From Nageia nagi (Eukaryota; Pinophyta), in assembly GCA_050084985.1 (NCBI GenBank), contig JBITNC010000001.1, positions 171,058,001-171,122,000 of the forward strand: a stretch of DNA of 64,000 bases, given 5' to 3'. The notes below the pieces were generated by a model that worked only from the letters and a program-made list of their open reading frames with translations, made no database searches and was not told the DNA's origin. This document shows positions 12,152 through 24,636 of the stretch, piece after piece. The position numbers were made by a program, and so were the translations under genes. How positions within the stretch are numbered: the stretch's first letter is position 1; every line of letters begins with the position of its first letter.

Positions 12152-13150
12152 TTTTGCACCTCTTTGGAGGTGTGATTGAAGAAATGAGATTATATATCCA
12201 AAGAATAAGTATAGAAGAATTTAAACAAAAAAATTCCAACACTGCTATTTGATGATGAGGGTCCTTTGCTATCCCCTTTTAACTTAGTTTCCCTAGGAAA
12301 GCTCATTGAATGGTACAACCAAGATAAAACATAAAGAACTGTATCTTTTTTCCCCTTGCACTATCCAACCATGAATCTAACTGCTCCTTTTATTTTTGAT
12401 GCTCTAGAGTCTAATGTTATAATATACATACCTTGCTAAAAAAGTGGTCCTTTGATTTTAGCTCTTAATTATTTGATATGAACATCGCCAACATCATGTA
12501 AACAGTTTGAAATGTTGTTAACAACATGAATTCTACATCATTTACTTTCCTTCTTTTGATATAGGTACCTACAAAATGTGTTATAAATACCATGCATAAA
12601 AATAATTTGGATACATAGTGAGTTGCTTCATCCATTGATGATGATTCAATGTTAGTAATCTACTTATAGTTGCATCACTGGTTTTTCTTTTAAGTGAGTG
12701 AACTCTCACTAGCCATATCGATGGCTATTGATGGTCATAGTTTTATGTCCATGACCCTGAGATATTATACTTTTTATAGCTAAAAGAAAAACCATGTGGA
12801 TACACATGAAGTTACATCATCCATTAAGGATGAATCAATATCAATATCTTGCTCATGGTTGTATTTCCAATTTAACTTTTAAGTGAGTGAACTCTCAATA
12901 GCCATATCAATGGCCATAAGTGACTTAGCATTTTTATGTCCATGGTCCCCAAACATTATACTATCCCCTTTTTTCACATTGATAATAGTGTATAAATAAT
13001 AATGCATTCTATTAACAACATTGTAAAGCCAAATAAACTATAGAAATAAAAATAGAACATAAAATATATGTACCTTGCATAAGATATTCATTATTTTGTA
13101 AATTACAGAGCTACTATCTTATGCAAAGAATTATTTAAGATGCATGAGAT
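12152..13150 (-). other. Element B polypurine tract and 3' non-coding region
   Basis: TTTTGCACCTCTTTGGAGG next to the LTR is the complement of the polypurine tract that primes plus-strand synthesis. The rest up to the integrase C-terminus is non-coding and homologous to 56030-56815 in C. It holds a 189-bp tandem duplication. Confidence 0.8.
12609..12985. repeat. 189-bp tandem duplication in element B 3' region
   Basis: GGATACAT at 12609 recurs at 12798 and AAGTGAGTGAACTCTCA at 12692 recurs at 12881. Elements A and C show one copy of this block, so the duplication is specific to B or its sublineage. Confidence 0.85.
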
Positions 13151-13169
13151 TAAAGAATTTTGGTTCTTC

Positions 13170-14160
13170 TCTACCATATATGGATGATAACTTGTAATAT
13201 CCTGATCCTATTACTCCAATGATAACAAATGGGCCTAATCAATTTGGTTCAAACCTTCCTTTCACTTCATCATTTACAACTATTTTGTTGATGTTTTGTT
13301 TCAATACTAGTCTCCTATTCTGAACTCATTTGGCTTGATTTTCTTACCAAATTCCTTTTTAACTTTGCATGATATGCCTTATGATGTTGAATTCCCTTTA
13401 TTATCTTTTCATAAAGTGCTTCCAACTATTGTAGCCTTTCCTTTCTTGCTTCTTCATTTGATATGTCTCCTTGTAGTGAGATTCTTAGGGATGGTATCTC
13501 CAACTCTAATGGTACAACAACCTCATCTTCATAAACTAATGAAAATAGTTTTACCCCAATGGTTGTTCTAATACTTTTTTTATATGCCCAAAGTGCATAA
13601 GGTAATTGTTCATGCTAGTTTACTTTGTATCTATCCCATGTTTTTGCCAAAATGCTTTTTATAGTTTTATTTGATGCTTCCACTTGACCATTCCCTTGAG
13701 GATAATATACTAAAGAAAATGTTTGAGTAATATGAATTTTTTTTTTAAAAGGAATTCATGTCCTTACCTTTGAAATTTGGCCCATTATTCATGATCAATC
13801 TTTGTGGTATCCCAAACCTTGTGATGATGTTCTCAACCAAGAAAGCAATGATTTTATCTTATGTGACTGATTTCATTAGAATAGGTTCAACCCACTTTGT
13901 AGTAAATTTTGTAGCTATGATGATGAATTTGTGACCTTCCCTTGAATGTGGATTAATAAGCCTAATCAAATATATACCCCAAGTTGCAAATGGCCAAGTG
14001 TTGTTGCTATTTCATGTTGTGTTAGACATTTCAAAAGAGCTCCATCAAATGCCCTTTTATAGAAAACTTCATCCCTAATTACATACTTGATAGATGTCCT
14101 CTTTAATATAACTCTTTCATTTGTATCATAATCTTCTAGAACTATTTGATCTTTCAAATA
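13170..14160 (-). pseudogene. Ty3/gypsy integrase (element B)
   Basis: Integrase inserts the cDNA into host DNA. The highest coordinates encode the N-terminal part: 13966-14157 includes RAFDGALLKCLTQHEIATTL, just before the HHCC zinc region. The core lies at about 13500-13920. The C-terminal GPF-type block is at about 13170-13330, homologous to KRKFEPNWLGPFVVIGEI in element C. No chromodomain follows, which agrees with the Tat rather than the chromovirus branch. The frame is broken by stops and frameshifts. Confidence 0.8.
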
Positions 14161-14329
14161 ATTGTAAATATCAATATACCATTGCTAAGGATCATATTTT
14201 AGAGAAAGAATGCATGTATGGCCTTATCTAGTTGATTAAGGTAAGAAGGTGTTCCAAGTTTTCTAATCTTGAGGATAGTTTCTTCATTCTCTATCTCAAT
14301 TGGTGCCAATGAAGTTGCACTTGCCATTA

Positions 14330-14760
14330 TATCTACTTACCTTTTGTTAGTCCTTGGAATATTTTGAATATTATACTTATCGAACTCATCAAACAATTCA
14401 GTAACCACTATCTTGTATTGTTTTAATTTCTCATCTTTGGTATTATATGTATCATTGAATTGATTTACAACAAGCTATGAATGACCATATATTTCTAAGT
14501 CTTTTATTTTTAGAGCTATAGCTACTTTCAAACCCAAAATTAGAACTTCATATTCTACCATGTTGTTAGTAAAATCAAATCCAAGTTTATATGCCATAGG
14601 TATTACCTCATTAGAAGGTGACACTAGAAAAATACATGCTCCTACCTTATAAGTGCATTTTGATCTATCAAAACATAATTTCCAAGTTGTAGGTTCTTCC
14701 TCCATGTAGCAAATAAACTCATATAGGACAACCATCTTTGCACCATCACACCGTTGGCAG
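14330..14760 (-). pseudogene. Archaeal-type RNase H (element B)
   Basis: The 86-codon piece at 14475-14735 reads TTWKLCFDRSKCTYKVGACI, then NNMVEYEVLILGLKVAIALK and DLEIYGHS. This is the second RNase H of Tat elements: FD of the catalytic start is kept, the EYE block is kept, and the later D (usually YGDS) is mutated to H. It sits between regular RNase H and integrase, as expected. Confidence 0.85.
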
Positions 14761-14889
14761 CATTCAGAAAGTGTTGCATATCATTGATAACGTGAATCCT
14801 CATCATATTCTTCTAATAATTCTTCATGCATAATTGTACCATAATTATGGGGAAACTCTGCTATCAAGTCTACAATTGCCTATCCTTTT

Positions 14890-15420
14890 ATATATTTTTA
14901 CTTCACCACATTGATATCAAACTCTTGCAACAATACCAACCACTTAACTACCCTTCTTGATAAATGCTTCTTTGCTATAAGATATTTCAATGGATCAACT
15001 GGTTGAACAAAATATGTAGTACAATATAAAAGATAATGCCTTAGTTTTTCTATAAAAAAAATAATACCAAAGCAAAGCTTTTCCATAGGGGTATATCTTG
15101 TTTTATAATCTATGAGTGTTTTGTTAAGATAGTATATTACTCTTTCTTTATTTCCATCATCTTTTTGACACAACACTACCTTCAAGACATATAATATGGC
15201 TGATATATAAAGATATGCTTCTTTTTCAAAATCCATAGGCACTAAAATAGGATGATTTAACAAATACTAATTTATATCTTCAAATTCCTTTTGACACTTC
15301 TCATCCCATACAAACTTGACATCCTTTTTCAATAAATGAGTAAATGGCCTACATTTATCCCCAAGTTGAAAAATGAACCTTCTTACTAAATTTATCTTCC
15401 CTTGAAGACTTCTTAACTAC
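14890..15420 (-). pseudogene. Ty3/gypsy RNase H (element B)
   Basis: The 121-codon piece at 14898-15263 has PILVPMDFEKEAYLYISAIL, then RVIYYLNKTLIDYKTRYTPM, EKLCFGIIFFIEKLRHYLL and VKWLVLLQEFDINVVK. These are the successive blocks of the retroelement RNase H that degrades RNA in the RNA:DNA hybrid. It is separated by a stop from the RT connection at 15417 and continues the same polyprotein. Confidence 0.88.
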
Positions 15421-16150
15421 TTTAGGTTCTTTGGATTTGGCATACTCACTATGGATTTTACCTTCTTAGGATCCACCTCAATACCCCTTTTTGAGACCAT
15501 GAAACCAAGTAATTTTCTTGAAGTAACACCAAAAGCATACTTTTGAGGTTTTAATCTAAGTTTATAATTTTTGAGAATATGAAATACCTCTTCAAGGAGC
15601 TCCAAATGATCTTGGCCTTGCTTTGATTTGACCAAGATATCATCAAAATACAACTCCATTGATTTATGAATACGCTTATAGAACATAGACACCATAGCTC
15701 TTTGATAAGTAGCACTTGCATTTTTCAATCCAAAGGGCATAATCTTCCAACAAAAAGTTCCCCAAGGTGTAGTAAAACCAATCTTATGTTGATCAGTTGG
15801 ATTGATTAAAATTTGATTATATCTCAAAAATCCATCCATAAAATATAAAGTATCATGACTAGAAATACTATCCACAATCATATCAATGTTGGCAATGGAA
15901 AATCATCCTTTAGATAAGTATTATTGATATCATGAAAATCAGTACAAACTCTTATTTCTCCAATAGGTTTAGTGATAGGAACAATGTTAGCCATCCATTA
16001 TGAATAATCTATTAGTTTATTAAACCCAAATTCAAATATTTTTCAATTTCTTTCTTGACTAATAATAGTTTAGAGGGATGCATATTTATTAGTTTCTATT
16101 TAATAGGCTTGGCTTCCTCCTTAAGTGGTAAATTATGCATAACAAAAGAA
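15417..16150 (-). pseudogene. Ty3/gypsy reverse transcriptase (element B)
   Basis: The 154-codon piece at 15417-15881 is the best-preserved RT in the window. It has LYFMDGFLRYNQILINPTDQ, then CWKIMPFGLKNASATYQRAM, then MELYFDDILVKSKQGQDHL, in which the usual YVDD active site reads YFDD, and then LKPQKYAFGVTSRKLLGFMV. The upstream fingers part (15881-16150) is frameshifted. MPFGLKNA-x-ATYQRAM is typical of the Tat lineage. The catalytic aspartates are present, but the protein is truncated. Confidence 0.9.
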
Positions 16151-17091
16151 AGATCTAAACCATGCATATTAGTATAAGATTGTGCAAAATTCTTATGATT
16201 TTCAATAAACTTGTGTTTGTATCTTTTTTTTTTTGAGGTGCTAGAAGGGTAGCTCCAACCTTTATCAACCTCTCTTCATCACTTGTTCCAATGTTGACAT
16301 CTATTAATTCTTCATTTGGGAATGCTAATTCATCCTTTTTTTTTGTAACAATGAAGGTAACTCTTCCAATCCTTAAATATCATATACATAATCATCTTCT
16401 TGCTGAACCTAAAATAATTCATTAAAGTTAACCTCTTGTCCAAAATACCCATACTTACTAAGAATATAGCTCATTTTCCTTTTCTCATTTGATTTAGGCA
16501 ACTTTGAATGTGCCCCCATGTATTCTAAGATATCATCATTAGTATTAAATCAATCAAACTCAAGTGGTATAGTATCATAAAGCCATAAATCTTAATCAAT
16601 ATCATCATAAAGCTCAATCATATTGAATTATTTAACAAACTTGATAGGTATCATAGTGTGTTTTGTATTTTGATCACTATCGAATCCATTGTTAGTTTTT
16701 TGAGCTCCTAAATTAGCGAAAAAAGAAGACATACCCTATTTTGATTTACCTAAACCCCCTCCTTTATACTTATAATTTTTTATCATGTATTTATGCACAA
16801 AAGAATATGGAATTGTTTTACCCATTGCGTTTGTCATTTGATCCTTCATTGAGGCAAATGGGTTTGGAGATATTGTTGTTACAGAGCAAGAACCACCATC
16901 ATCTTCACTATTTTTATGCTGTTGATAGCATGTATATAGTATTACATGATATTGATGACCTTCAATACTGAGTATTATTGATTGTACCAAATATTTTATG
17001 AATACTAATGAATCAAAGTTCTCAATTTTGTATGTTCCCATTCCTATCTCTGCAATTTGAAGCTATTTTTCTATTTTTACCACTATTGAGC
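16150..17091 (-). pseudogene. Protease-RT linker region (element B)
   Basis: Holds a 101-codon open piece (16736-17041) with NSEDDGGSCSVTTISPNPFA and VHKYMIKNYKYKGGGLGKSK. Element C has the same segment at 51917-52207, so it is a conserved part of this family's polyprotein between protease and RT. I recognise no enzymatic motif in it. The nested insertion begins just upstream. Confidence 0.7.
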
Positions 17092-20000
17092 TATAACAAC
17101 CCACCCAATTATACAGTTAAGACTTGAATACCATCAAGATCCTAATGAGATTCAATTTGAATTAAGCTATGTGATGATGAGTTTTGCATAATGATATGCT
17201 TTATTTGTGTCGATTTAATATTGGCTTCAAGATATTTTGACATAATTCATAGGTTAAACTGAGATGGAAAGTGTGGAAAAGACCTAAGGAACCAAGGGTA
17301 AATTGGTGATAGGAATGGAAGGGTAAGAGTGATGAAATGATTAGTGTTGGTTCATTGATAAACCTTAATGACCATCATAGATCATATATCTGCATGGTAG
17401 AATAATTAGTCATGAATGTTGACTTTCATGATAAATGTGTGTTTGTGAATGTGTTTGGATTAACAATTATCCTATAGATTAAGGTGACCATAATAGGTAA
17501 GATGTGTGGTTGATTTCTTATTGTGAATTTTTGTAATTTAAATTTGAAAAGGGAGAGAAAGGAATATTCCCTTCCTTTAAATTTGAATTTTTACTGATAG
17601 TTATTAGTAAACTAAAGTGAAAATTAAAATAAGAAAAGGTAGAAAAGAATAAGGTCACCTCGTGGTGTTACAAAATATTTAATGGTTATGAAAATAATTG
17701 AGTAATGAATCTACTTATTTTTGTTTTCTTGTGTTAGGTATGGATGATAGTTGGCACTAATTTATCAGTTAATAAAAAGGTTCCAAGATATTAAATTCCA
17801 TTATAATCATCAATAACTTTAATCAAAGCTACCCCAACCATTATTGAAAGGATGATGAGACATTCATTTGGACACACTTGAATCTCCTTGGGTATAAATA
17901 AATATTAGGAAAAACACCTACCTATATCTTATTATTTCATTCTTGTTATTCTCAAGCTTAGGTGTAGAGTTACATGAAAAAAAGAAGTCCCTCCCTCTCT
18001 AAGATTAGGTGCATTCTTTTGCATTTCTAAAATGCCTAGTGAAAGTAGTCTTGTTTTGATATTATTTAATGAGTTGTATGAAAGGATTGATTGTTAAAGG
18101 CTCATAGAATTTAATTGTTGATAGAGGTCATATACTATTTCAAGAAACATATATATTATTTTGTTTGACATGTTGCATGTAAAGGTTGGTGCCTTGTCTT
18201 CTCTTTAAAAGGTAAAGAAGTGTAGTATTATTTGTTTTCTTTTTAGTTAATGTTTAGTTTAATAAAGGATACCTTGATATTATGTGACATGATATGAGAA
18301 AAAGGTAGTATATGAAAAGGTGCCTAATTGTTGAAGAGTCATGTCATTGGTCTATTTGACAACTCCCTTATCATGTATACTCAAGGAATTCACTTAGTAA
18401 AAGTTTTGAAATTCTCCCTTAGTACTCACACTTTGAGATTTAGTATGTTATCCTCTCTCTCCTACATTTTCTATTTATGCTTGAAAGAAATCCATTCTGA
18501 TCAATCTCTTCCATCCATGATGTTTGGTTGGCAACTCATAGATCACATGTATTCTTTTACATTTTCCATTCGCAACTATTTCGGTATTCATAACCATAAT
18601 ACTTGATGTAAAAGCTTCTTTATCTTTCACCTATTCTTTAACAGATTTGCATGTCTCCTTCTTGGCTCATAGTGATAATAAAACTTGATGTCAAATGTTC
18701 TAATTTTGATCTTAATCTTTAGCATCCCTCCTTTTTGATAAAGCTCATTTTGTATGTATCCTACCATCATTATCTTCCATAAAATATGCTTTTGATACAA
18801 CAAATTCACATATCTTATGAATATTTTTACTTATTAGGCATAAGAAACCACATTATTTGATGAGAAAACATTTTCAACTACTCTCTCCTTGAATTCACAT
18901 GAAAAAAATTTCAACTACTCTCTCCTTGAATTCATGTGAAAACATTTTCAACTACTCTCTCCTTGAATTCACATGAAAACATTTTCAACTACTCTCTCCT
19001 TGAATTCATGTGGTGGTATGTGTTGAAAGAATACTGATAGAGGTTGTAAAGTTTAGCTTCATGCTTGACCATTGAATTTGCTTAAACATCAAATAAAATA
19101 CCTACATTTATCTTATTCTAGGTCTATGAGATTTATGAGTAAATGAAGTACAAAATCTTCTAAATTGATCCCTCTAAACTAATCAAAATTCTCTAATAGA
19201 TATAAAACAAGGAAGAAATCACCTTCCCCATGTTTGTTTGAAAAAGTTTCCATAGATATTTCCTAAAATTATATAATTTTATACTCTACATAGCTACTCT
19301 CTTGGAAAATCCTCAAGATATCCTATGTTATTGCACCTCATGAGAAATGTTATAAGAATGTAATTCTTTTCTTGCATAGTCTTATAAAACTAATCTATGA
19401 TGTATTGATTAGTGATGTATTGGGTAGAAAATGATGTTGAATCAATTTGACCATCAATTTCCTTTCTGCAATGATAATTTTTCCTTAAATACATGTTATA
19501 TCTATGGAAAATACTATGTTGATTTTGATTAATGAATTGCATTATAATAATAGGAATGTCTATCATATATTCTTCCTCTTCTCATTAAAGGAACATCTTC
19601 TGAAATCCATTTACCCTTTGTGAATTCTTTTTAAATTAATAAGTCTCACATTCTAATTGACACTTACTAATTATTTGATTAGCAATAATATGTGGCAGCC
19701 AAATTTTAGATTAATTAACATATTACATTAATAAGGTAGGTATGAGATGAAGTAAGAAAGTTTTTAAATAAAAATAATTGGTAAAAGTTACTTTGATAAT
19801 AGTGTAGTTGTTATGGTTAGTTATGAGAAAGCTTTATAGTTAAAAATATTTTATGTAAAGAAATATCACTTGTTTAAATAGATAGTACATCTTACATTCT
19901 TAAATGAATAGATACTAATTGCTTGAGAATAAAAGAGTTACTTATGATCGAGGAAGGGAGGACCCAAATCCTCATGAGATCCATAAAATAGTTTTAATTG

Positions 20001-21953
20001 AATTGGAAGATTGTAAATAGACTCATTTTTATCATGGTCATAAATGAAAAAAAGAAGAAAAAGGGATGTCTTGATCCTCAAACTCTATACCATTCCTAAT
20101 ACTTGACCTAATTCTACATTGATCCTTGGAAAGAAGTTCAATAAAAGATGATGAAGACTCATCAAAGTTACATTAAAGATCAAGGGAGGTGTTTCTACAA
20201 CAATGCAAGATGTATTAAAGAACAATTTAATTTGTTATGACTTGTAAATAGGACCTAATTATGCTTTAATGAAGTTACAATCCTATCTGTATCCTAAGAT
20301 CATTTGTAAATATTATTATTTCCTTTGTATTAACTTATGCTTGTAATATTTAATGAAAGGTAGTTCATGAAGTTTTATTAATTAATAAATGTTTTTATGA
20401 TATTATTTAGTTGATATTCTATAGTTAATAAATGGATGTATCTTGTTAATTCAATGATTCTTTTTCCTCTTACTTTTCTTAGAAAATAATGGATACATGT
20501 TGAAATTAAATAGGGTTAACAATATCATAGAGCTTTCATGACATAAATATAGTATGTAGCTATCACAAGATCATTTGATTTAATAAAAATTAAAAAATAT
20601 TGTTGACCAAATGTGTTTGCAAATATAACTAAATTTAGGAGATCGATAAGGTCAATAACCCTAATAAACCCCAATAGATTGGAAAAGATCCCAACTTAGG
20701 ACTATAGTTCGAAATTGAGTTTTGGAAAAAATTAGGAACTATTAGGGATCTTTGGATCAAAATAGAAATGCACAAGATCAATTGGGAACTAATGGGATAG
20801 TTTGAAATCCTATGGGAACACTTGAAAATACTTGGATAGTCAAACAAGGAAATATGATTAATATGAAATAAAGGTTAAGAAGGAAAAACCGTAAGAAATC
20901 GATTCAGCCAAAAAGAAACTTTTATACATATTCAATATTGAAGATGATGTGGAATATTCATTAGTAAAACCTTTCTTGCTAAATGATGTTCTAAAAGAAT
21001 ATTCCTTCAAGTATGGACCACTTCGCATTGCACTCCCTTTATAGTAATAGCTAACTTAGGTATCATCTCAAGGCATGTTATCAAACAATAATGTGAGAAA
21101 TTTTATAAAGTGGTATTAATTACATAGTACCATACCTAAGAAATATTTGTAAATCTATAAATATCTTATAACTTCCTAAATAAATTATTTTGAGTCTTCT
21201 TGCATACAATGTGATTTTGTTAGGTAATAGGGGATTTTTATTTATAACATTTCATAAAATTAATTAGATTTACAAACCACTTGATGGTATTATTTTGATA
21301 CCCATGGATCCCCAAGATATGGGCACAGGGATGTCAGATTCCATGGTGAGTCTAGCCAATAGATATGGGTAGTTTAGTATCTCATATCCTTAATAGGGTG
21401 TCAGATGAGGATAGCAGTTGATAAAAATATGGTTACTAGGTGAAGGTAATTTAGTAGTCATAATTCTTACAATTAAGCACATAGGAGTATGATGACTATT
21501 CCATAGGCAATGATGTTTCTCATTCATAAGGAAGTTTTCCTAGGACAAGCTATCTACTCCTGTGAGTCGAAGGGTTATCATTGGGTGAGTATGTGTAACC
21601 TAGTAGATGTACATTCTCTTTGGTGATATGGGCCCCAAATAGGAAACCAATATGTGATGTCTAAAAAGATGGCTATATAGTTTGTGAAGTGGAAATGGTG
21701 GGGTCACATTAAGGCATATCCTTAATGAGATGAGCATTGTGAAGTGAACACCAGAAGAGATTTATTCAAGGTTGGATAATCCAAACTTTATCTAATCTTT
21801 CCATGTGGGTGCTAGCTAGCTAGCAACATTAACAAGCTCATGTGGATCGTCTAAATACATTCCTAAATCATTTGAGTGTTTAAACTAAATAAATAAAAAA
21901 ATTAGGTTTGAAATCTAGGGTTTTGGATGTTTAGAATAAGAGGATGCATTACA
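17092..21953. mobile_element. 4.86-kb non-coding insertion with LTR-type ends
   Basis: Comparison with element C (about 51800-51890) shows that B is interrupted here. The insertion is flanked by TGAGC (17087-17091) and TGATC (21954-21958), a 5-bp TSD with one mismatch. Its ends, TATAA and TTACA, fit a TGTAA...TTACA pair with one G-to-A change, the TG...CA pattern of LTRs. I find no gag, RT or integrase motif, and no obvious LTR pair inside. A TATA-like GGTATAAATAAATATTAGG lies at about 17893. A minus-strand open piece (18627-18809) and a plus-strand one (18328-18606) match nothing I recognise. It could be a very long solo LTR or a non-autonomous LARD-like element. Confidence 0.7.
18864..19011. 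repeat. Minisatellite, 4 x 37 bp
   Basis: Four head-to-tail 37-bp units starting at 18864, 18901, 18938 and 18975. The core is CAACTACTCTCTCCTTGAA. Units 1 and 3 end CACAT and units 2 and 4 end CATGT, so a 74-bp dimer was probably duplicated. Unit 2 has an A-run variant near its start. Confidence 0.95.
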
Positions 21954-21958
21954 TGATC

Positions 21959-22790
21959 CTAATTACAAAGGTTTAATTTCATATCTAGGATAAATCATGA
22001 TAAATTCCTCCATTTATGTTGCATTGCATAAAGCATATAGTTCTAGATCACCTAGTATTGTATGTACCTCACTTTTATATTCAAATTTCAACCTACCATG
22101 TACTATTAATGGTACTACATCCACATCATGAAGCCAAGGTATTCCTAACAATAGGTTATAAGATAATTTTGAATCCACAACCTAAAACTAAGTTTCAATT
22201 ATTCTGACTCCTATTGTGACTAAAATTGTAGCTGTTTGAAGTAGCCTTTTTTGTGAACTATCATATGCTCTAATTCATAATGTAGCTTCTTCTAAAGGAG
22301 GTATCTTTACACCTTTCTCTTGAATTTGTATCAAAAATTTATGAGAACACACATTAATAGTTGATCCATTATATACCATTATTCTTTTTATTTCTCATCC
22401 TTCCATCATAGATGTGATGTACAAGGCTAAACACTCACCAAGAATTTCTTTACTAAGTTTTTCATAACTATAAAATGTAATTCCATCACATTCCTTAATA
22501 GACCTAAGTTTTTCTAAAAATATAGCAATAATCATATTGGTGGGAATAATTTCATTTTTGAATAAAGCATACAATATGTTTTGATGATTTTTAGATGTAT
22601 ATATGAGATCATACAAGCTAATCTTATCAAGAGTAATTTCTAATTGTGTAATCATATTATAAGCTTTAGGATCAAGTGGGACACTTACTTGTTCATTAGT
22701 AACCAGATTTGGAATGGTCCTTGGATGTCCCTTTCTTAACACAACATAAACATTTCTAACTACTAAAATTGTATTTACTACAATCTCTAG
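21959..22790 (-). pseudogene. Protease and gag C-terminal region (element B)
   Basis: The 115-codon piece 22395-22742 reads RKGHPRTIPNLVTNEQVSVP and then FLEKLRSIKECDGITFYSYE. It is colinear with 51100-51430 of element C. Lower coordinates (21959-22390) correspond to the aspartic protease region of C, which keeps YNLLLGIPWFHDMDELRS. The frame is broken several times. Protease would normally process the polyprotein. Confidence 0.7.
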
Positions 22791-22860
22791 ATCTGAAATA
22801 TTCTAATTAATTTCATATTTCTCTTATGCAATAAGATCTAAAATTGCAACTTTTAATTCT

Positions 22861-23900
22861 TTATAAATTTGTATAATGACCTCTTCTTTTATGATAAACA
22901 CAATAAGCATTAGAATTTTCCATTGAAACACTATAATCCTTGGCCTTTCTATCTAATGGTTGTAATAAACATGTCTTCATCAAATCTCTCAAAATAAACC
23001 TTGGCTTAATTGGAAATGTATACATTTTATCTCTTGTTGTGGTTGATCTTATTAATGTAGGAGTAGGTGTAGGTGTAGGTGCATCAACCATATTTACTAT
23101 ATTTTCCTCCTTATTGGTGCATGTATTATGATTCTTCTTATTGCAAGAAGTATATGTATACTTGAGATCTCCTAACTCAATCAAATTTTTTTTCTTTTTG
23201 TAACAATTCTTTTACCAATACCCCAAATCCAATACCTTTCTCAGTTGGAGCATGCAAATTAATAATTAGCAAGATAGAATATTTGAATATACCATAAATT
23301 TCATTCTCATCCAACTTGGTATAGATTTCCATACCTTTTTGAATCTCTAAATATACTTATTTAGGGTTTTATTACTTCCTTGGTGCAAGGTACACAACTC
23401 TATAATGGTTCCTTGCTCTTTGATATTATGCTTGTATTGATTCATGAATACTTGTACCAATAAATTGAATAAATATATGGATCCATCTAACAAATTGTAT
23501 AACCATTGACTAGCATCACCTTTCAAACTCCTTGGAAATTTTTTTACCATAAATTTCTCCTCATATCCTAGTTTTAGCAAGCACTCCTCTTGAAATTTAA
23601 TAAGATGTTGCTTTGGATCTTGATTGAACTAAACATCTCGAACTTAGTGGCCTTGTGATCGAGTAGGGGATAGTTGTGGATATATTTCAACAAGAATGTG
23701 GTGAATACACCATCATAATCTTCCTCTTTTTGCTAGGATCTCTTACTATTTTCAAGATTGGTTAACCGTGCAGCTATTGTTGGATCTATAATTGATTATG
23801 AACTACCCCTTGAACTTTGCATTGTAGCTACTTACATGGCTAAATATTGTACCATCTTGGCCAAGTTTGTTATAATTTGCTCCATTTTTCATGCCAATAA
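22861..23900 (-). pseudogene. Gag with zinc-knuckle-like motif (element B)
   Basis: Piece 23347-23580 has MVKKFPRSLKGDASQWLYNL and VQVFMNQYKHNIKEQGTIIE, the retrotransposon gag core that forms the virus-like particle shell. Piece 22861-23184 has a PTPTPTPT run, encoded by a GTAGGT microsatellite near 23057, and ends in AYCVYHKRRGHYTN, the C-x2-H-x4-H nucleic-acid-binding motif common in Tat gag. Two pieces in different frames, with no intact start. Confidence 0.8.
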
Positions 23901-23989
23901 TAGCATAAAAATAGTCTTTATACATCATTAATAATGTTAACTCTTCATAGAAATATTGCAAGATCTTATCGGTAGGGCAAGATGAATAA

Positions 23990-24007
23990 AAAAAATTAGG
24001 TTCACCA
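23990..24007 (-). other. Primer-binding site (element B)
   Basis: Minus strand reads TTTTTGGTGAACCTAATTTT just inside the 5' LTR. The site proper starts TGGTGAACCT and is offset about 4 bases from the LTR. It differs from the TGGTATCAGAGC initiator-Met site used by the copia elements here, so another tRNA is implied. Element C has TAGTGAACCC in the same place. Confidence 0.7.
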
Positions 24008-24011
24008 AAAA

Positions 24012-24636
24012 TGTAGGCTAAAAATAATGCATAAATAATAAATCAAAGAACTATTTTTTCATAATATAATATTGAAGCATATATCAAAGATATGACATCA
24101 TTATGAAAATGATAAATAAGAACCCTTCATTAGATCTGCATCGATATAAAATAACAGGAATCATACATCAATCGTAATAATATACCCTAAGAAATGAAAT
24201 TTGTTAACAACCTTAGAGTAGCATACCGTTAACAACCTGAAATATGTAGATCCATGAGGAAAAATTGAAATGCATAAAATAAGATAAAGGATATAACAAA
24301 TCTATGAGTGGGTGGTGTTACAAAACACCTTTGTTGATCAGATGAAATGATATTACATATTTTAATCTTTTTCTCTAGCTATCTGCTCATGATCCATTAT
24401 GTTTCTTTTGATATTGTTTTATAGTAACATTTTAATCCTCTTTGATTCTTGGAATCATTGCATATTACATTATTTGTGGTGACTTTCTTGATATTTGACA
24501 CCTCTTACATTATATAATGGTCCATTACATTAACTACATTACCTTGGGTATATTTTGACCCTTTTTACAATAAATATTTTTTGGTGCTATAAAATGAATT
24601 ATTTAATACAAGGAAATTCATTTTTAGGTGTCTATA
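24012..24636 (-). repeat. 5' LTR of element B
   Basis: Starts TGTAGGC, ends GTCTATA (the usual TCTACA with one change) and is colinear with 11527-12151. The adjacent ATTAT TSD fixes the boundary. Confidence 0.93.

Larger units (their letters stand above)
11527..24636 (-). mobile_element. Element B: full-length Ty3/gypsy, Tat lineage, with nested insertion
   Basis: Minus-strand LTR retrotransposon with 625-bp LTRs at both ends and a perfect 5-bp TSD, ATTAT at 11522-11526 and 24637-24641. Reading right to left: 5' LTR, PBS, gag, protease, RT, RNase H, archaeal-type RNase H, integrase, non-coding region, polypurine tract, 3' LTR. A 4,862-bp insertion (17092-21953) lies between protease and RT. 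Removing it leaves about 8.24 kb, matching element C. It inserted into a PPR pseudogene locus, since PPR-derived sequence lies on both sides. Numerous stops and frameshifts show it is dead. Confidence 0.95.

Noticed and set aside
18328-18606. 92-codon plus-strand ORF in the 4.86-kb insertion as a gene
   Set aside because: No domain, no coding neighbours, and the composition suggests chance.
18627-18809. Minus-strand 60-codon ORF as a PPR fragment
   Set aside because: A faint resemblance (VGYIQNELYQK) is not supported by any further PPR block, so it is left unassigned.
18864-19011. CRISPR-like array
   Set aside because: The units are directly adjacent with no spacers, in a plant genome; it is a minisatellite.
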